DNA of 64,000 nucleotides from CAVRAZ01 sp963719135 (GTDB lineage: Bacteria; Pseudomonadota; Gammaproteobacteria; DSM-19610). The translations under genes were made by a program, and so were the position numbers. A model generated the notes under the pieces. That model was not told where the DNA came from and did no database searches. It worked only from the letters and a program-made list of their open reading frames with translations. Numbering within the stretch: position 1 is the stretch's first letter; each line of letters opens with the position of its first letter. Below, piece by piece: positions 9,291 through 16,449 of this stretch. Location: the NCBI GenBank assembly GCA_963719135.1, contig CAVRAZ010000001.1, positions 372,001 to 436,000 on the forward strand. Reading direction: 5' to 3'.

Positions 9291-10492
9291 GACATTGCCT
9301 GCCGCTGTGAAGCCCGGATGTATTCGTCGGCGAACCGCCGCGCGTCGGCGTCGGCGGCCAGCACCGCGTCGAGCGAAGCGGCCGGTCGCGCCGGCGCCTG
9401 CGCCAGCGTGGCCTCGATGACATCGGGAATGGCTGTAAAGGAAACCTTCCAGTCGAGAAACGCCTGCACCGCCACTTCGTTCGCGGCGTTCAGGGTGGTG
9501 CACGCGGTCCCGCCCGCGCGCCAGGCCTGGCGCGCCAGCGCCAGGCAGGGAAAACGCCCCGCGTCGGGCGCCTCGAAATCCAGCGTGCCGACCGCCAGCA
9601 GATCGAGCGCGCCGACGCCCGAATCCACGCGCTGCGGCCACGCCAGCGCGTGGGCGATCGGCGTGCGCATGTCCGGTTCGCCGAGCTGCGCCAGCACCGA
9701 ACCGTCGCGGTACTGCACCAGCGAGTGCACCACGCTCTGCGGATGGATCGCCACGTCGATCGCGGCGGCCGGCAGCGCGAACAGCCAGCAGGCCTCGATG
9801 ACCTCCAGACCCTTGTTCATCATCGTCGCCGAATCCACCGAGATCTTGCGGCCCATGTCCCAGGTCGGGTGCGCGCACGCCTGCTCCGGCGTCACCGTCT
9901 TCAACCGCTCCAGCGGCGTCAGCCGAAAGGGGCCGCCCGAAGCGGTCAGCACCAGGCGCTCGACGCCCTCGGGCGCCGCCCGTCCCGGCAGAAAACCCGG
10001 CGGCATGCATTGAAAGAGGGCGTTGTGCTCGCTGTCGACCGGCAGCAGCACGGCGCCGCTGTGAACCACATGGTCCATGAACAGTCCGCCGGACATGACC
10101 AGCGCTTCCTTGTTGGCGAGCAGTACGCGCTTGCCGCGCCGCGCCGCCTCCAGGGTCGGCAGCAGACCGGCCGCGCCGACGATGGCCGCCATCACGCAGT
10201 CCACCTCCGGCAGGCCGGCGACGCGCACCAGCGCCTCGCCGCCGCACAGCACTTCGGTTTGCACGCCGTCGGCGCGCAGACGCGCCGCGAGCTGCTGCGC
10301 GGCGTCCGCGTCGATCATGACCGCGTAGCGCGGCGCGAAGGCGACGCACTGCCGGTGCAGGCCCTGCCAGTCGCGGTTGGCGGTCAGCGCGATCACGTCG
10401 AACCGGTCGCGATGACGGGCCACCACGTCGAGCGTGCTCACACCGATGGACCCGGTGGACCCCAATAGCGTGATGCCGCTTCTGGCGTTCAT
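9287..10492 (-). CDS. dxr: 1-deoxy-D-xylulose 5-phosphate reductoisomerase
   Basis: Second enzyme of the MEP isoprenoid pathway, making 2-C-methylerythritol 4-phosphate with NADPH. The 401-residue protein has the nucleotide-binding motif L-G-S-T-G-S-I-G at 10-17. Later substrate and metal segments include P-V-D-S-E-H-N-A, A-S-G-G-P-F and S-A-T-M-M-N-K-G-L-E. ATGA overlaps with cdsA (upstream) and rseP (downstream) fix both ends. The order cdsA-dxr-rseP differs from E. coli, where dxr precedes uppS, but is known in other proteobacteria. Confidence 0.96.
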   Translation of the reverse strand: MNARSGITLLGSTGSIGVSTLDVVARHRDRFDVIALTANRDWQGLHRQCVAFAPRYAVMIDADAAQQLAARLRADGVQTEVLCGGEALVRVAGLPEVDCVMAAIVGAAGLLPTLEAARRGKRVLLANKEALVMSGGLFMDHVVHSGAVLLPVDSEHNALFQCMPPGFLPGRAAPEGVERLVLTASGGPFRLTPLERLKTVTPEQACAHPTWDMGRKISVDSATMMNKGLEVIEACWLFALPAAAIDVAIHPQSVVHSLVQYRDGSVLAQLGEPDMRTPIAHALAWPQRVDSGVGALDLLAVGTLDFEAPDAGRFPCLALARQAWRAGGTACTTLNAANEVAVQAFLDWKVSFTAIPDVIEATLAQAPARPAASLDAVLAADADARRFADEYIRASQRQAMS

Positions 10493-11310
10493 AGCTTGAT
10501 CCAGCGTAAACCGAACAGAAACACGGGCGCGGCGGCCAGCAGGCTGTCGAGCCGATCGAGCACGCCGCCGTGACCGGGAATCAGGCGGCTGCTGTCCTTC
10601 ATGCCCTGCCCGCGTTTCAGCAGACTCTCGAACAGGTCGCCGGCGATCGAGAACAGCACCGTCACCAGGCTGACCAGTACGAACAGCGCCAGGCTGGAAT
10701 CGTTCACGGCCAGTATCCGCGAGCCGGCCAGCGCAAAGATCAGACACGCGGCCAGCGCGCCGTAGACGCCGGCCCAGGTCTTGCCCGGACTGACCTGCGG
10801 CGCCAGCTTGCGCCCGCCCCACTGGCGGCCGGCAAAGTAGGCGCCGGTGTCGGCGACCCAGATCAGCATGATCACGAACAGCACCCACCAGGGACCGTGG
10901 TCCGGCCGGCTGTGCAGCACCACGAGCGCGAGCCAGGCCGACGCTGGAATCAGCCAGCCGAGCACCGCGCGCAACGCCATCGACAGGGTGCGGCTGCCTT
11001 CGAGCCAGGCGGGGTGCGAAACCCAGAACAGCGCAATCAGCCACCAGATCACCGCCAGCCAGATCACCATCGATACGAAGGGTTCGGCATTCGCGAAATA
11101 CCAGAACAGGATCAGCACGACCGCGCCCACCGTCAGATAGAGCGCGCGCGCGGGCGGCGCGGCGAACGGCACGAGCCGGCTCCACTCCCACATGCCCAGA
11201 AACACCGGGACCAACAGCGCCGCCGAAAACGCGGCGCTGGAGAGGCCCAGCACGATCCAGAACACCAGCGGCACCAGCACCAGCGCGCTGACAATGCGCC
11301 ACTTAAGCAC
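10489..11310 (-). CDS. cdsA: Phosphatidate cytidylyltransferase
   Basis: Makes CDP-diacylglycerol from CTP and phosphatidic acid, the branch point of phospholipid synthesis in the inner membrane. The 273-residue polytopic protein has about seven hydrophobic segments. The C-terminal CdsA signature is present: S-P-G-K-T-W-A-G, then D-L-F-E-S-L-L-K-R and K-D-S-S-R-L-I-P-G-H-G-G-V-L-D-R-L-D-S. It overlaps uppS by eight bases and dxr by four, so the block is probably co-translated. Confidence 0.95.
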   Translation of the reverse strand: MLKWRIVSALVLVPLVFWIVLGLSSAAFSAALLVPVFLGMWEWSRLVPFAAPPARALYLTVGAVVLILFWYFANAEPFVSMVIWLAVIWWLIALFWVSHPAWLEGSRTLSMALRAVLGWLIPASAWLALVVLHSRPDHGPWWVLFVIMLIWVADTGAYFAGRQWGGRKLAPQVSPGKTWAGVYGALAACLIFALAGSRILAVNDSSLALFVLVSLVTVLFSIAGDLFESLLKRGQGMKDSSRLIPGHGGVLDRLDSLLAAAPVFLFGLRWIKL

Positions 11311-12070
11311 GGCGCGATTCCTCGACCTGCTCGCCGGTCTGCCCGAAGCGGCGCTGGCGGTTGGCGAACGACTTCAGCGCCTCGTCCAGCGCGGCCGCGT
11401 TGAAATCCGGCCACAGCAGGTCGGTGAAATAGAGTTCCGTGTACGCGAGCTGCCAGAGCAGGAAATTGCTGATCCGCTGTTCGCCGCCGGTGCGGATGAA
11501 CAGATCGGGCTCGGGCAGATCGGCCAGACTCGTTTCGCCGCCCAGCAGATCGGCGTCGATCGCCTCCGGTGCCAGCGCGCCTTCGGCCACGCGCGCCGCC
11601 AGGCCGCGCGCCGCCCGCGCGATGTCCCAGCGTCCGCCGTAATTGACCGCGACGACCAGCTTGAGTTCATCGTTGTGCGCGGTGGTCTTCTCGGCGTCGT
11701 CCATCAGCGCGCGCAGCTTGGGGTCGAAACCTTCGCGATCGCCGATGAAGCGCAACTGCACGCCGTTGCGGTCCAGCCGTTTCACCTCGCGCTTCAGCGT
11801 TCTGACGAACAGGTCCATCAGCAGGCTGACTTCGAGCGCCGGCCGGCGCCAGTTCTCGCTGCTGAAGGCGAACAGCGTGAGCACCTCGACGCCGCGCAAC
11901 TTGCAGGCCTCGACGGTGCGGCGCACGGCCTTGACGCCTTCGTTGTGCCCGGCGTACCGGGGCAGCATGCGCCGGTTCGCCCAGCGGCCGTTGCCGTCCA
12001 TGATCACCGCGATATGCCGCGGCACCCGGTTGCCGGGCCGGTTATCCGGCGTGGTGGCGCACCCGCTCAC
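11303..12070 (-). CDS. uppS: Undecaprenyl diphosphate synthase
   Basis: Cis-prenyltransferase that builds the C55 carrier used for peptidoglycan and polysaccharide assembly. The 255-residue protein has the family motif H-I-A-V-I-M-D-G-N-G-R-W at 19-30 with catalytic D25, then F-A-F-S-S-E-N-W-R-R-P and the C-terminal R-T-G-G-E-Q-R-I-S-N-F-L-L-W-Q. Size is standard. It lies 89 bases downstream of frr and overlaps cdsA by eight bases, coupling carrier lipid synthesis to the MEP enzyme Dxr nearby. Confidence 0.96.
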   Translation of the reverse strand: MSGCATTPDNRPGNRVPRHIAVIMDGNGRWANRRMLPRYAGHNEGVKAVRRTVEACKLRGVEVLTLFAFSSENWRRPALEVSLLMDLFVRTLKREVKRLDRNGVQLRFIGDREGFDPKLRALMDDAEKTTAHNDELKLVVAVNYGGRWDIARAARGLAARVAEGALAPEAIDADLLGGETSLADLPEPDLFIRTGGEQRISNFLLWQLAYTELYFTDLLWPDFNAAALDEALKSFANRQRRFGQTGEQVEESRRA

Positions 12071-12159
12071 GCCCGCGGCCCGGGCAGCCGCCGCGAGAGC
12101 CCGGTCGGCGGATCGGAATCCGGCCCCTGAGGGTGACGGTGACGGCGCGGCCTGCGCAT

Positions 12160-12717
12160 CTAGATTTCCATCAGCTCCGCTTCTTTCGCCGCCAGGAGCT
12201 GGTCCGCCTTTTCGACGAACTGGTCGGTCAACTTCTGGATTTCGTCCTCGCCGCGGCGCGCGTCGTCCTCGGAGATTTCCTTTTCCTTGAGCAGTTCCTT
12301 GAAATCGGCGATGGCGTCGCGACGGATATTGCGGATGGCCACGCGCGCGCCCTCGGTTTCGTGGCGCACCACGCGCACCAGGTCCCTGCGCCGCTCTTCG
12401 GTCAGCGCCGGCAGCGGAATGCGGATCGTGGTGCCGGCGGTGTTGGGGTTGAGGCCCAGGTCGGAGGTCATGATGGCTTTTTCGATCACCGGCACCATCT
12501 GTCTTTCCCAGGGCGTGACGGCGAGCGTACGCGCGTCCTCGGCGTGAACGTTGGCGGTCTGCGCCAGCGGCACTTCGGTGCCGTAGTAGTCGACGCGGAT
12601 GTGGTCCAGCAGGCTGGGATGTGCGCGTCCGGTGCGGATCTTGCTGAGTTCCTGTTTCAGCGCATCGACGCTCTTGCTCATGCGCTGCCGCGCGTCCGTC
12701 TTGATGTCTTCTATCAT
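12160..12717 (-). CDS. frr: Ribosome recycling factor
   Basis: Splits post-termination ribosomes together with EF-G. The 185-residue protein starts M-I-E-D-I-K-T-D-A and has the core L-S-K-I-R-T-G-R-A-H-P-S-L-L-D, the usual RRF signature. The exact family length and a five-base gap to pyrH decide the start; the frame is open further upstream, but those residues do not match the family. The neighbours pyrH and uppS are standard. Confidence 0.96.
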   Translation of the reverse strand: MIEDIKTDARQRMSKSVDALKQELSKIRTGRAHPSLLDHIRVDYYGTEVPLAQTANVHAEDARTLAVTPWERQMVPVIEKAIMTSDLGLNPNTAGTTIRIPLPALTEERRRDLVRVVRHETEGARVAIRNIRRDAIADFKELLKEKEISEDDARRGEDEIQKLTDQFVEKADQLLAAKEAELMEI

Positions 12718-12722
12718 CTCGG

Positions 12723-13442
12723 TCACTCCACCAGCGTACCGATGTTCTCGCCGCGCACCGCCCGCGCGAGGTTCCCGGCGGCGTGCAGATCGAACACTCT
12801 CAGGGGCAACCTGTTGTCCCTGCACAGAACCAGCGCGGTTGCGTCCATCACACCCAGCTTCCGGCTGATCGCCTCGTCGTAGCTCACACGGTCGTATTTT
12901 TTGGCGTCCTTGTGCCTGACCGGGTCGGCGGTGTAGACGCCGTCGACTTTGGTGGCCTTGAGCAGCAGCCCCGCGCCGATCTCGACGGCGCGCAGGCTGG
13001 CCGCCGAGTCGGTCGTGAAAAACGGATTGCCGGTGCCGGCCGCCAGCAGGACCACACGGCCCTTGTCCAGGTGGTGAAGCGCGCGCCGCTGGGTGTACTG
13101 ATCGCAGACCTGATTCATTTCCAGCGCCGACAGCACCCGCGCGGACGTGCCCAGCGACTCCAGCCTGTCGGCCATGGCCAGTGCGTTGATCACCGTGGCC
13201 AGCATGCCCATGTAATCGCCGGTGACGCGGTTCATGCCGCCCGCGGCCAGCCCCGCGCCACGGAAGATATTACCGCCCCCGATCACCAGGCCCAATTGCA
13301 GGCCGGCGGCGACCAGTTCGTGAATTTCGGCGGCCACGCGTCCGAGCACGCCGGGGTCGATACCGTAGTCGCTGTCACCCATCAGCGCCTCGCCGCTGAG
13401 CTTCAGCAGAACGCGCCGGTGTGTAAAGTCATTATTTGACAT
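12723..13442 (-). CDS. pyrH: Uridylate kinase
   Basis: Phosphorylates UMP to UDP; a bacterial hexameric amino-acid-kinase-fold enzyme. The 239-residue protein starts R-V-L-L-K-L-S-G-E-A-L-M-G and has G-G-G-N-I-F-R-G and the L-L-K-A-T-K-V-D-G-V-Y-T-A-D-P motif, all typical of PyrH. An AAGG sits upstream of the ATG. It has its own promoter-like sequence at 13484-13513, downstream of a terminator for tsf. Confidence 0.96.
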   Translation of the reverse strand: MSNNDFTHRRVLLKLSGEALMGDSDYGIDPGVLGRVAAEIHELVAAGLQLGLVIGGGNIFRGAGLAAGGMNRVTGDYMGMLATVINALAMADRLESLGTSARVLSALEMNQVCDQYTQRRALHHLDKGRVVLLAAGTGNPFFTTDSAASLRAVEIGAGLLLKATKVDGVYTADPVRHKDAKKYDRVSYDEAISRKLGVMDATALVLCRDNRLPLRVFDLHAAGNLARAVRGENIGTLVE

Positions 13443-13483
13443 TTATTCAATGCCTTATTGGATATAAATCATCAAGAACTTCA

Positions 13484-13513
13484 AGTATACCCGCAGCCAC
13501 CGCCGAGCGCCAA
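13484..13513 (-). promoter_or_regulatory. Predicted sigma-70 promoter for pyrH
   Basis: On the minus strand TTGGCG (13508-13513) is followed after 18 bases by TATACT (13484-13489), preceded by CGGG. Transcription would begin near 13477, about 35 bases before the pyrH start. The position just after the tsf terminator supports a separate pyrH-frr-uppS transcription unit. Confidence 0.5.
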
Positions 13514-13534
13514 CCTGCGCCGGGTCCGCGTGCA

Positions 13535-13565
13535 AAATGGGGTCGCATCGCGACCCCAGGTTTTG
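13535..13565 (-). terminator. Intrinsic terminator downstream of tsf
   Basis: A perfect 8-bp stem, GGGGTCGC and GCGACCCC (13539-13546 and 13550-13557), closes a 3-base loop and is followed on the minus strand by ATTTTG. It lies between tsf and pyrH, where E. coli also has a transcription break. Reading in the other direction there is also a TTTT tract, so it may work both ways. Confidence 0.65.
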
Positions 13566-13638
13566 CCCCGCAAAGTGTACCGCTTTATGACGCGGGATCA
13601 CACTCGTAACGCCCCGCCGGCGGCGCAACCGGCACCGG

Positions 13639-14526
13639 TCAGTTGCCCTTGACCTGCGCCATGACCTCGTCGGCGAAGTTCTCGGCTTTCTTTTCGATGC
13701 CCTCGCCCAGCTCGAGCCGGGTGAAGGACACCACGCTGGCGCCGGCATTCTTGAGCAGTTTGCCGACCGTCTGATCGGGGTCCTTGACGAACGGCTGACC
13801 GACCAGCGTGATTTCCGCGAGGAACTTGCGCAGTCGGCCCTCGACCATCTTGGCGATGATGTCAGCCGGTTTGCCGCTCTCGGCAGCCTGGGCGGTGAAG
13901 ATTTCCCGTTCCTTGTCCAGCATCTCCTGCGACACGCCGCGCTCGTCGGTGCATACGGGTTTGCTGGCGGCGATGTGCATGGCGATGTCTTTGGCAAGCT
14001 CGGCGTCGCCGCCCTGCACTTCCACCAGCACGCCGATGCGGCTGCCGTGCAGGTAGCTCGACAGGTTGCCGCCGCTCGCGGTGCGGCGCACGCAGCGGCG
14101 CACGCTGATGTTCTCGCCGATGGTCGCCACCAGGCCGCGACGCGCTTCGTCGACGGTCTCGGCGGCGCCGTCCTTCAGCGGCAGCGCCAGCAGCGCCTCG
14201 ACGTCGGCCGGCGCGCCGTCGAGCACGCGTTTGGCAACGGCGCGGGCGAAGTCGGCGAACTCGTCCTTCTTGGCGACGAAGTCGGTCTCGCTGTTGACCT
14301 CGACGACCGCGGCGTGCTTGCCGTCGCCGCTGACCTCGATCAGGATCAGCCCCTCGGAGGCCACCCGGCCGGCTTTCTTGTCGGCCTTGGCGAGGCCGGA
14401 TTTGCGCAGCGCCTCGGCGGCCGCGTCCATGTCGCCGCCGGTTTCCACCAGGGCTTTCTTGCACTCCATCATGCCGCAGCTCGTGCGTTCGCGCAGTTCC
14501 TTGACCTGCGCTGCAGAAATTGACAT
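13639..14526 (-). CDS. tsf: Translation elongation factor Ts
   Basis: Nucleotide exchange factor that regenerates EF-Tu-GTP. The 295-residue protein has the N-terminal UBA-like part (K-E-L-R-E-R-T-S-C-G-M-M-E-C-K-K-A-L) and the core signature N-S-E-T-D-F-V-A-K near 78-86, followed by the dimerisation region. Length is standard. It follows rpsB by 44 bases and is followed by an intrinsic terminator, so rpsB-tsf is probably one unit. Confidence 0.97.
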   Translation of the reverse strand: MSISAAQVKELRERTSCGMMECKKALVETGGDMDAAAEALRKSGLAKADKKAGRVASEGLILIEVSGDGKHAAVVEVNSETDFVAKKDEFADFARAVAKRVLDGAPADVEALLALPLKDGAAETVDEARRGLVATIGENISVRRCVRRTASGGNLSSYLHGSRIGVLVEVQGGDAELAKDIAMHIAASKPVCTDERGVSQEMLDKEREIFTAQAAESGKPADIIAKMVEGRLRKFLAEITLVGQPFVKDPDQTVGKLLKNAGASVVSFTRLELGEGIEKKAENFADEVMAQVKGN

Positions 14527-14570
14527 CGTTGGCTACCTCTCGACTTGCGAACGGAGCGACCGGCGCACGC

Positions 14571-15323
14571 TCAGCGCGCGCCCTTGTCTTCCGCGTTGAC
14601 TTCGACAAATTCGTCCTCGCTGGCGCCGCCGACTTGCGCCAGCGCGACACGCCCTTCCTCAACGGCGTCCGCCACGCCCTGCACGTACAACTGGATGGCG
14701 CGAATCGAGTCGTCGTTGCCGGGGATGACGTAATCGATGTTGTCCGGGGAATGGTTGGTGTCGACGATGGCGACGACGGGGATACCGAGTTTCTTCGCCT
14801 CGCTCACGGCGATCTTCTCGTGGCCAACGTCGACCACGAACAGCGCGTCGGGCAGGCGGTTCATGTCCTTGATGCCATTCAGGCTGCGCTCGAGCTTGGC
14901 TTTTTCGCGCGACAGCATCAACGCTTCCTTCTTGCTCAGCTTGGACATCGTGCCGGTCTCTTCCATCGCCTCCAGATCCTTGAGGCGGCGGATGGACTGA
15001 CGCACCGTCTTGAAATTGGTCAGCATGCCGCCGAGCCAGCGGTGGTCGACATAGGGCATGCGGCAGCGCTGCGCCTCGGCGCGGATCGTGTCGCGCGCCG
15101 AACGCTTGGTGCCGACGAACATCAGGCTGCCTTTCTTCGCGACCAGCTTGCCGATGTAGTTCAACGCGTCGTTGTACATCGGCAGGGTCTTTTCCAGATT
15201 GATGATATGGATTTTACCGCGCTCGCCGAAAATGTACGGGGCCATTTTCGGGTTCCAGAAGCGGGCCTGATGGCCGAAATGCACGCCAGCTTCCAGCATC
15301 TGGCGCATGCTTACGATAGACAT
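14571..15323 (-). CDS. rpsB: 30S ribosomal protein S2
   Basis: Small-subunit protein needed to bind S1. The 250-residue protein begins S-M-R-Q-M-L-E-A-G-V-H-F-G-H-Q, the S2 start, and contains W-L-G-G-M-L-T-N-F-K and the second S2 signature P-D-A-L-F-V-V-D-V near the middle. I chose the ATG at 15323, with GGAG about nine bases upstream, over an in-frame GTG at 15395 that lies inside the probable leader. It is the first gene of the minus-strand cluster and is divergent from map. Confidence 0.97.
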   Translation of the reverse strand: MSIVSMRQMLEAGVHFGHQARFWNPKMAPYIFGERGKIHIINLEKTLPMYNDALNYIGKLVAKKGSLMFVGTKRSARDTIRAEAQRCRMPYVDHRWLGGMLTNFKTVRQSIRRLKDLEAMEETGTMSKLSKKEALMLSREKAKLERSLNGIKDMNRLPDALFVVDVGHEKIAVSEAKKLGIPVVAIVDTNHSPDNIDYVIPGNDDSIRAIQLYVQGVADAVEEGRVALAQVGGASEDEFVEVNAEDKGAR

Positions 15324-15334
15324 AGTATTGACTC

Positions 15335-15395
15335 CGCGGTCAGGGTTAAGCCTCCATATGCCCCATGCAGTAACCCGAAGGCACCCCACTGTCAT
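15335..15395 (-). promoter_or_regulatory. Candidate S2 autoregulatory leader of rpsB
   Basis: In the rpsB mRNA, GGGTTA (15371-15376) can pair with TAACCC (15343-15348) around a loop containing GCATGGGGCATATGGAGG. The start codon and its GGAG lie just downstream. Gammaproteobacterial rpsB leaders are known to fold into conserved structures through which S2 represses its own operon. This stem and its placement fit that idea, but I matched no consensus. Confidence 0.4.
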
Positions 15396-15458
15396 GTGCC
15401 GGCATATGTGTGGAATTGGCGCCGGCGATCATGCCCGGTGCGCCTTAACAAGCCGCGT

Positions 15459-15487
15459 TTTATACCATACACTAGCGCGAACGGCAA
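15459..15487 (-). promoter_or_regulatory. Predicted sigma-70 promoter for rpsB-tsf
   Basis: On the minus strand TTGCCG (15482-15487) is separated by 17 bases from TATAAA (15459-15464), which also carries the extended TGG just upstream. Transcription from about 15452 gives a leader of roughly 130 bases before rpsB, enough for an S2-regulated structure. Confidence 0.6.
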
Positions 15488-15570
15488 TCGCCACCGCCAC
15501 TTAGGACATCTCCGGATCGAGTCGTCAAGGCCGCGAAGGCCCGCGACCGGCGCCTTCAATCGAACGGCTC

Positions 15571-15591
15571 CCAGCCTTCGCGGGAATGACG
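15571..15591 (+). repeat. REP-like half-site
   Basis: CCAGCCTTCGCGGGAATGACG resembles one arm of the palindrome at 3890-3958. It lies in the rpsB-map divergent region (15324-15681), about 90 bases before map. The rest of this stretch holds the rpsB promoter and leader; I see no clear map promoter. Confidence 0.5.
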
Positions 15592-15681
15592 CTTCAGGAC
15601 CCGATCGGAGGCGCCTTTGGGGAACAACCAGAACAACGTCTGACGGGGACAGGCCCGGCCAGCACGGGAAACACAGGAATC

Positions 15682-16449
15682 ATGGCCGTAACCATCAAGA
15701 CCCCGGAAGAAATCGAGAAAATGCGCGTGGCCGGGCGGCTGGCCGCCGACGTGCTGGAAATGATCGAGCCCTACGTCAAGGGCGGCGTAACCACCGGCGA
15801 GTTGGACCGCATCTGCCACGATTTCATCGTCTACGAGCAGAAGGCGGTTCCCGCCCCGCTGAATTACCGCGGGTTCCCCAAGTCCATCTGCACCTCGCTC
15901 AATCACCAGGTCTGCCACGGCATCCCCGGCGACAGGAAATTGAAGCCCGGCGACATGCTCAACATCGACGTGACCGTCATCAAGGACGGTTTTCACGGCG
16001 ACACCAGCAAGATCTACTTCGTCGGCGAACCGCCGGTGCAGGCCGCGCGCCTGGCGCGCGTCACCTATGAATGCCTGTTGCTGGGCATCCGCATGGTCCG
16101 CCCCGGCACGCGGCTGGGCGACATCGGCAGCGCCATCCAGCGGCATGCGGAGTTCCATCACTACACGATCGTGCGCGAATACTGCGGTCACGGCATCGGT
16201 CGCGCGTTTCACGAAGACCCGCAGGTGCTTCACTACGGCGAGCCGGGCCTGGGCCTGGCGCTCGAGCCCGGCATGACGTTCACGATCGAACCCATGGTCA
16301 ACGCCGGCCGGCGCGACACCCGGCTGCTGGGTGACGGCTGGACCGTGGTTACCAAGGATCACAGCCTGTCGGCGCAGTGGGAACATACCATCCTGGTGAC
16401 GCCGGACGGCTACGACGTGCTGACGCTGAGAAGCGGCGAAGGCATCTGA
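15682..16449 (+). CDS. map: Methionine aminopeptidase, type I
   Basis: Removes the initiator methionine from nascent proteins. The 255-residue protein has the five metal ligands in order: D in N-I-D-V-T-V, D in H-G-D-T-S-K, H in C-G-H-G-I-G, E in T-I-E-P-M-V and E in Q-W-E-H-T. The start at 15682 gives the family N-terminus V-T-I-K-T-P-E-E-I and has AGGA upstream; the longer open frame does not match. It is divergent from rpsB, the usual place, and overlaps glnD by one base. Confidence 0.96.
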   Translation: MAVTIKTPEEIEKMRVAGRLAADVLEMIEPYVKGGVTTGELDRICHDFIVYEQKAVPAPLNYRGFPKSICTSLNHQVCHGIPGDRKLKPGDMLNIDVTVIKDGFHGDTSKIYFVGEPPVQAARLARVTYECLLLGIRMVRPGTRLGDIGSAIQRHAEFHHYTIVREYCGHGIGRAFHEDPQVLHYGEPGLGLALEPGMTFTIEPMVNAGRRDTRLLGDGWTVVTKDHSLSAQWEHTILVTPDGYDVLTLRSGEGI

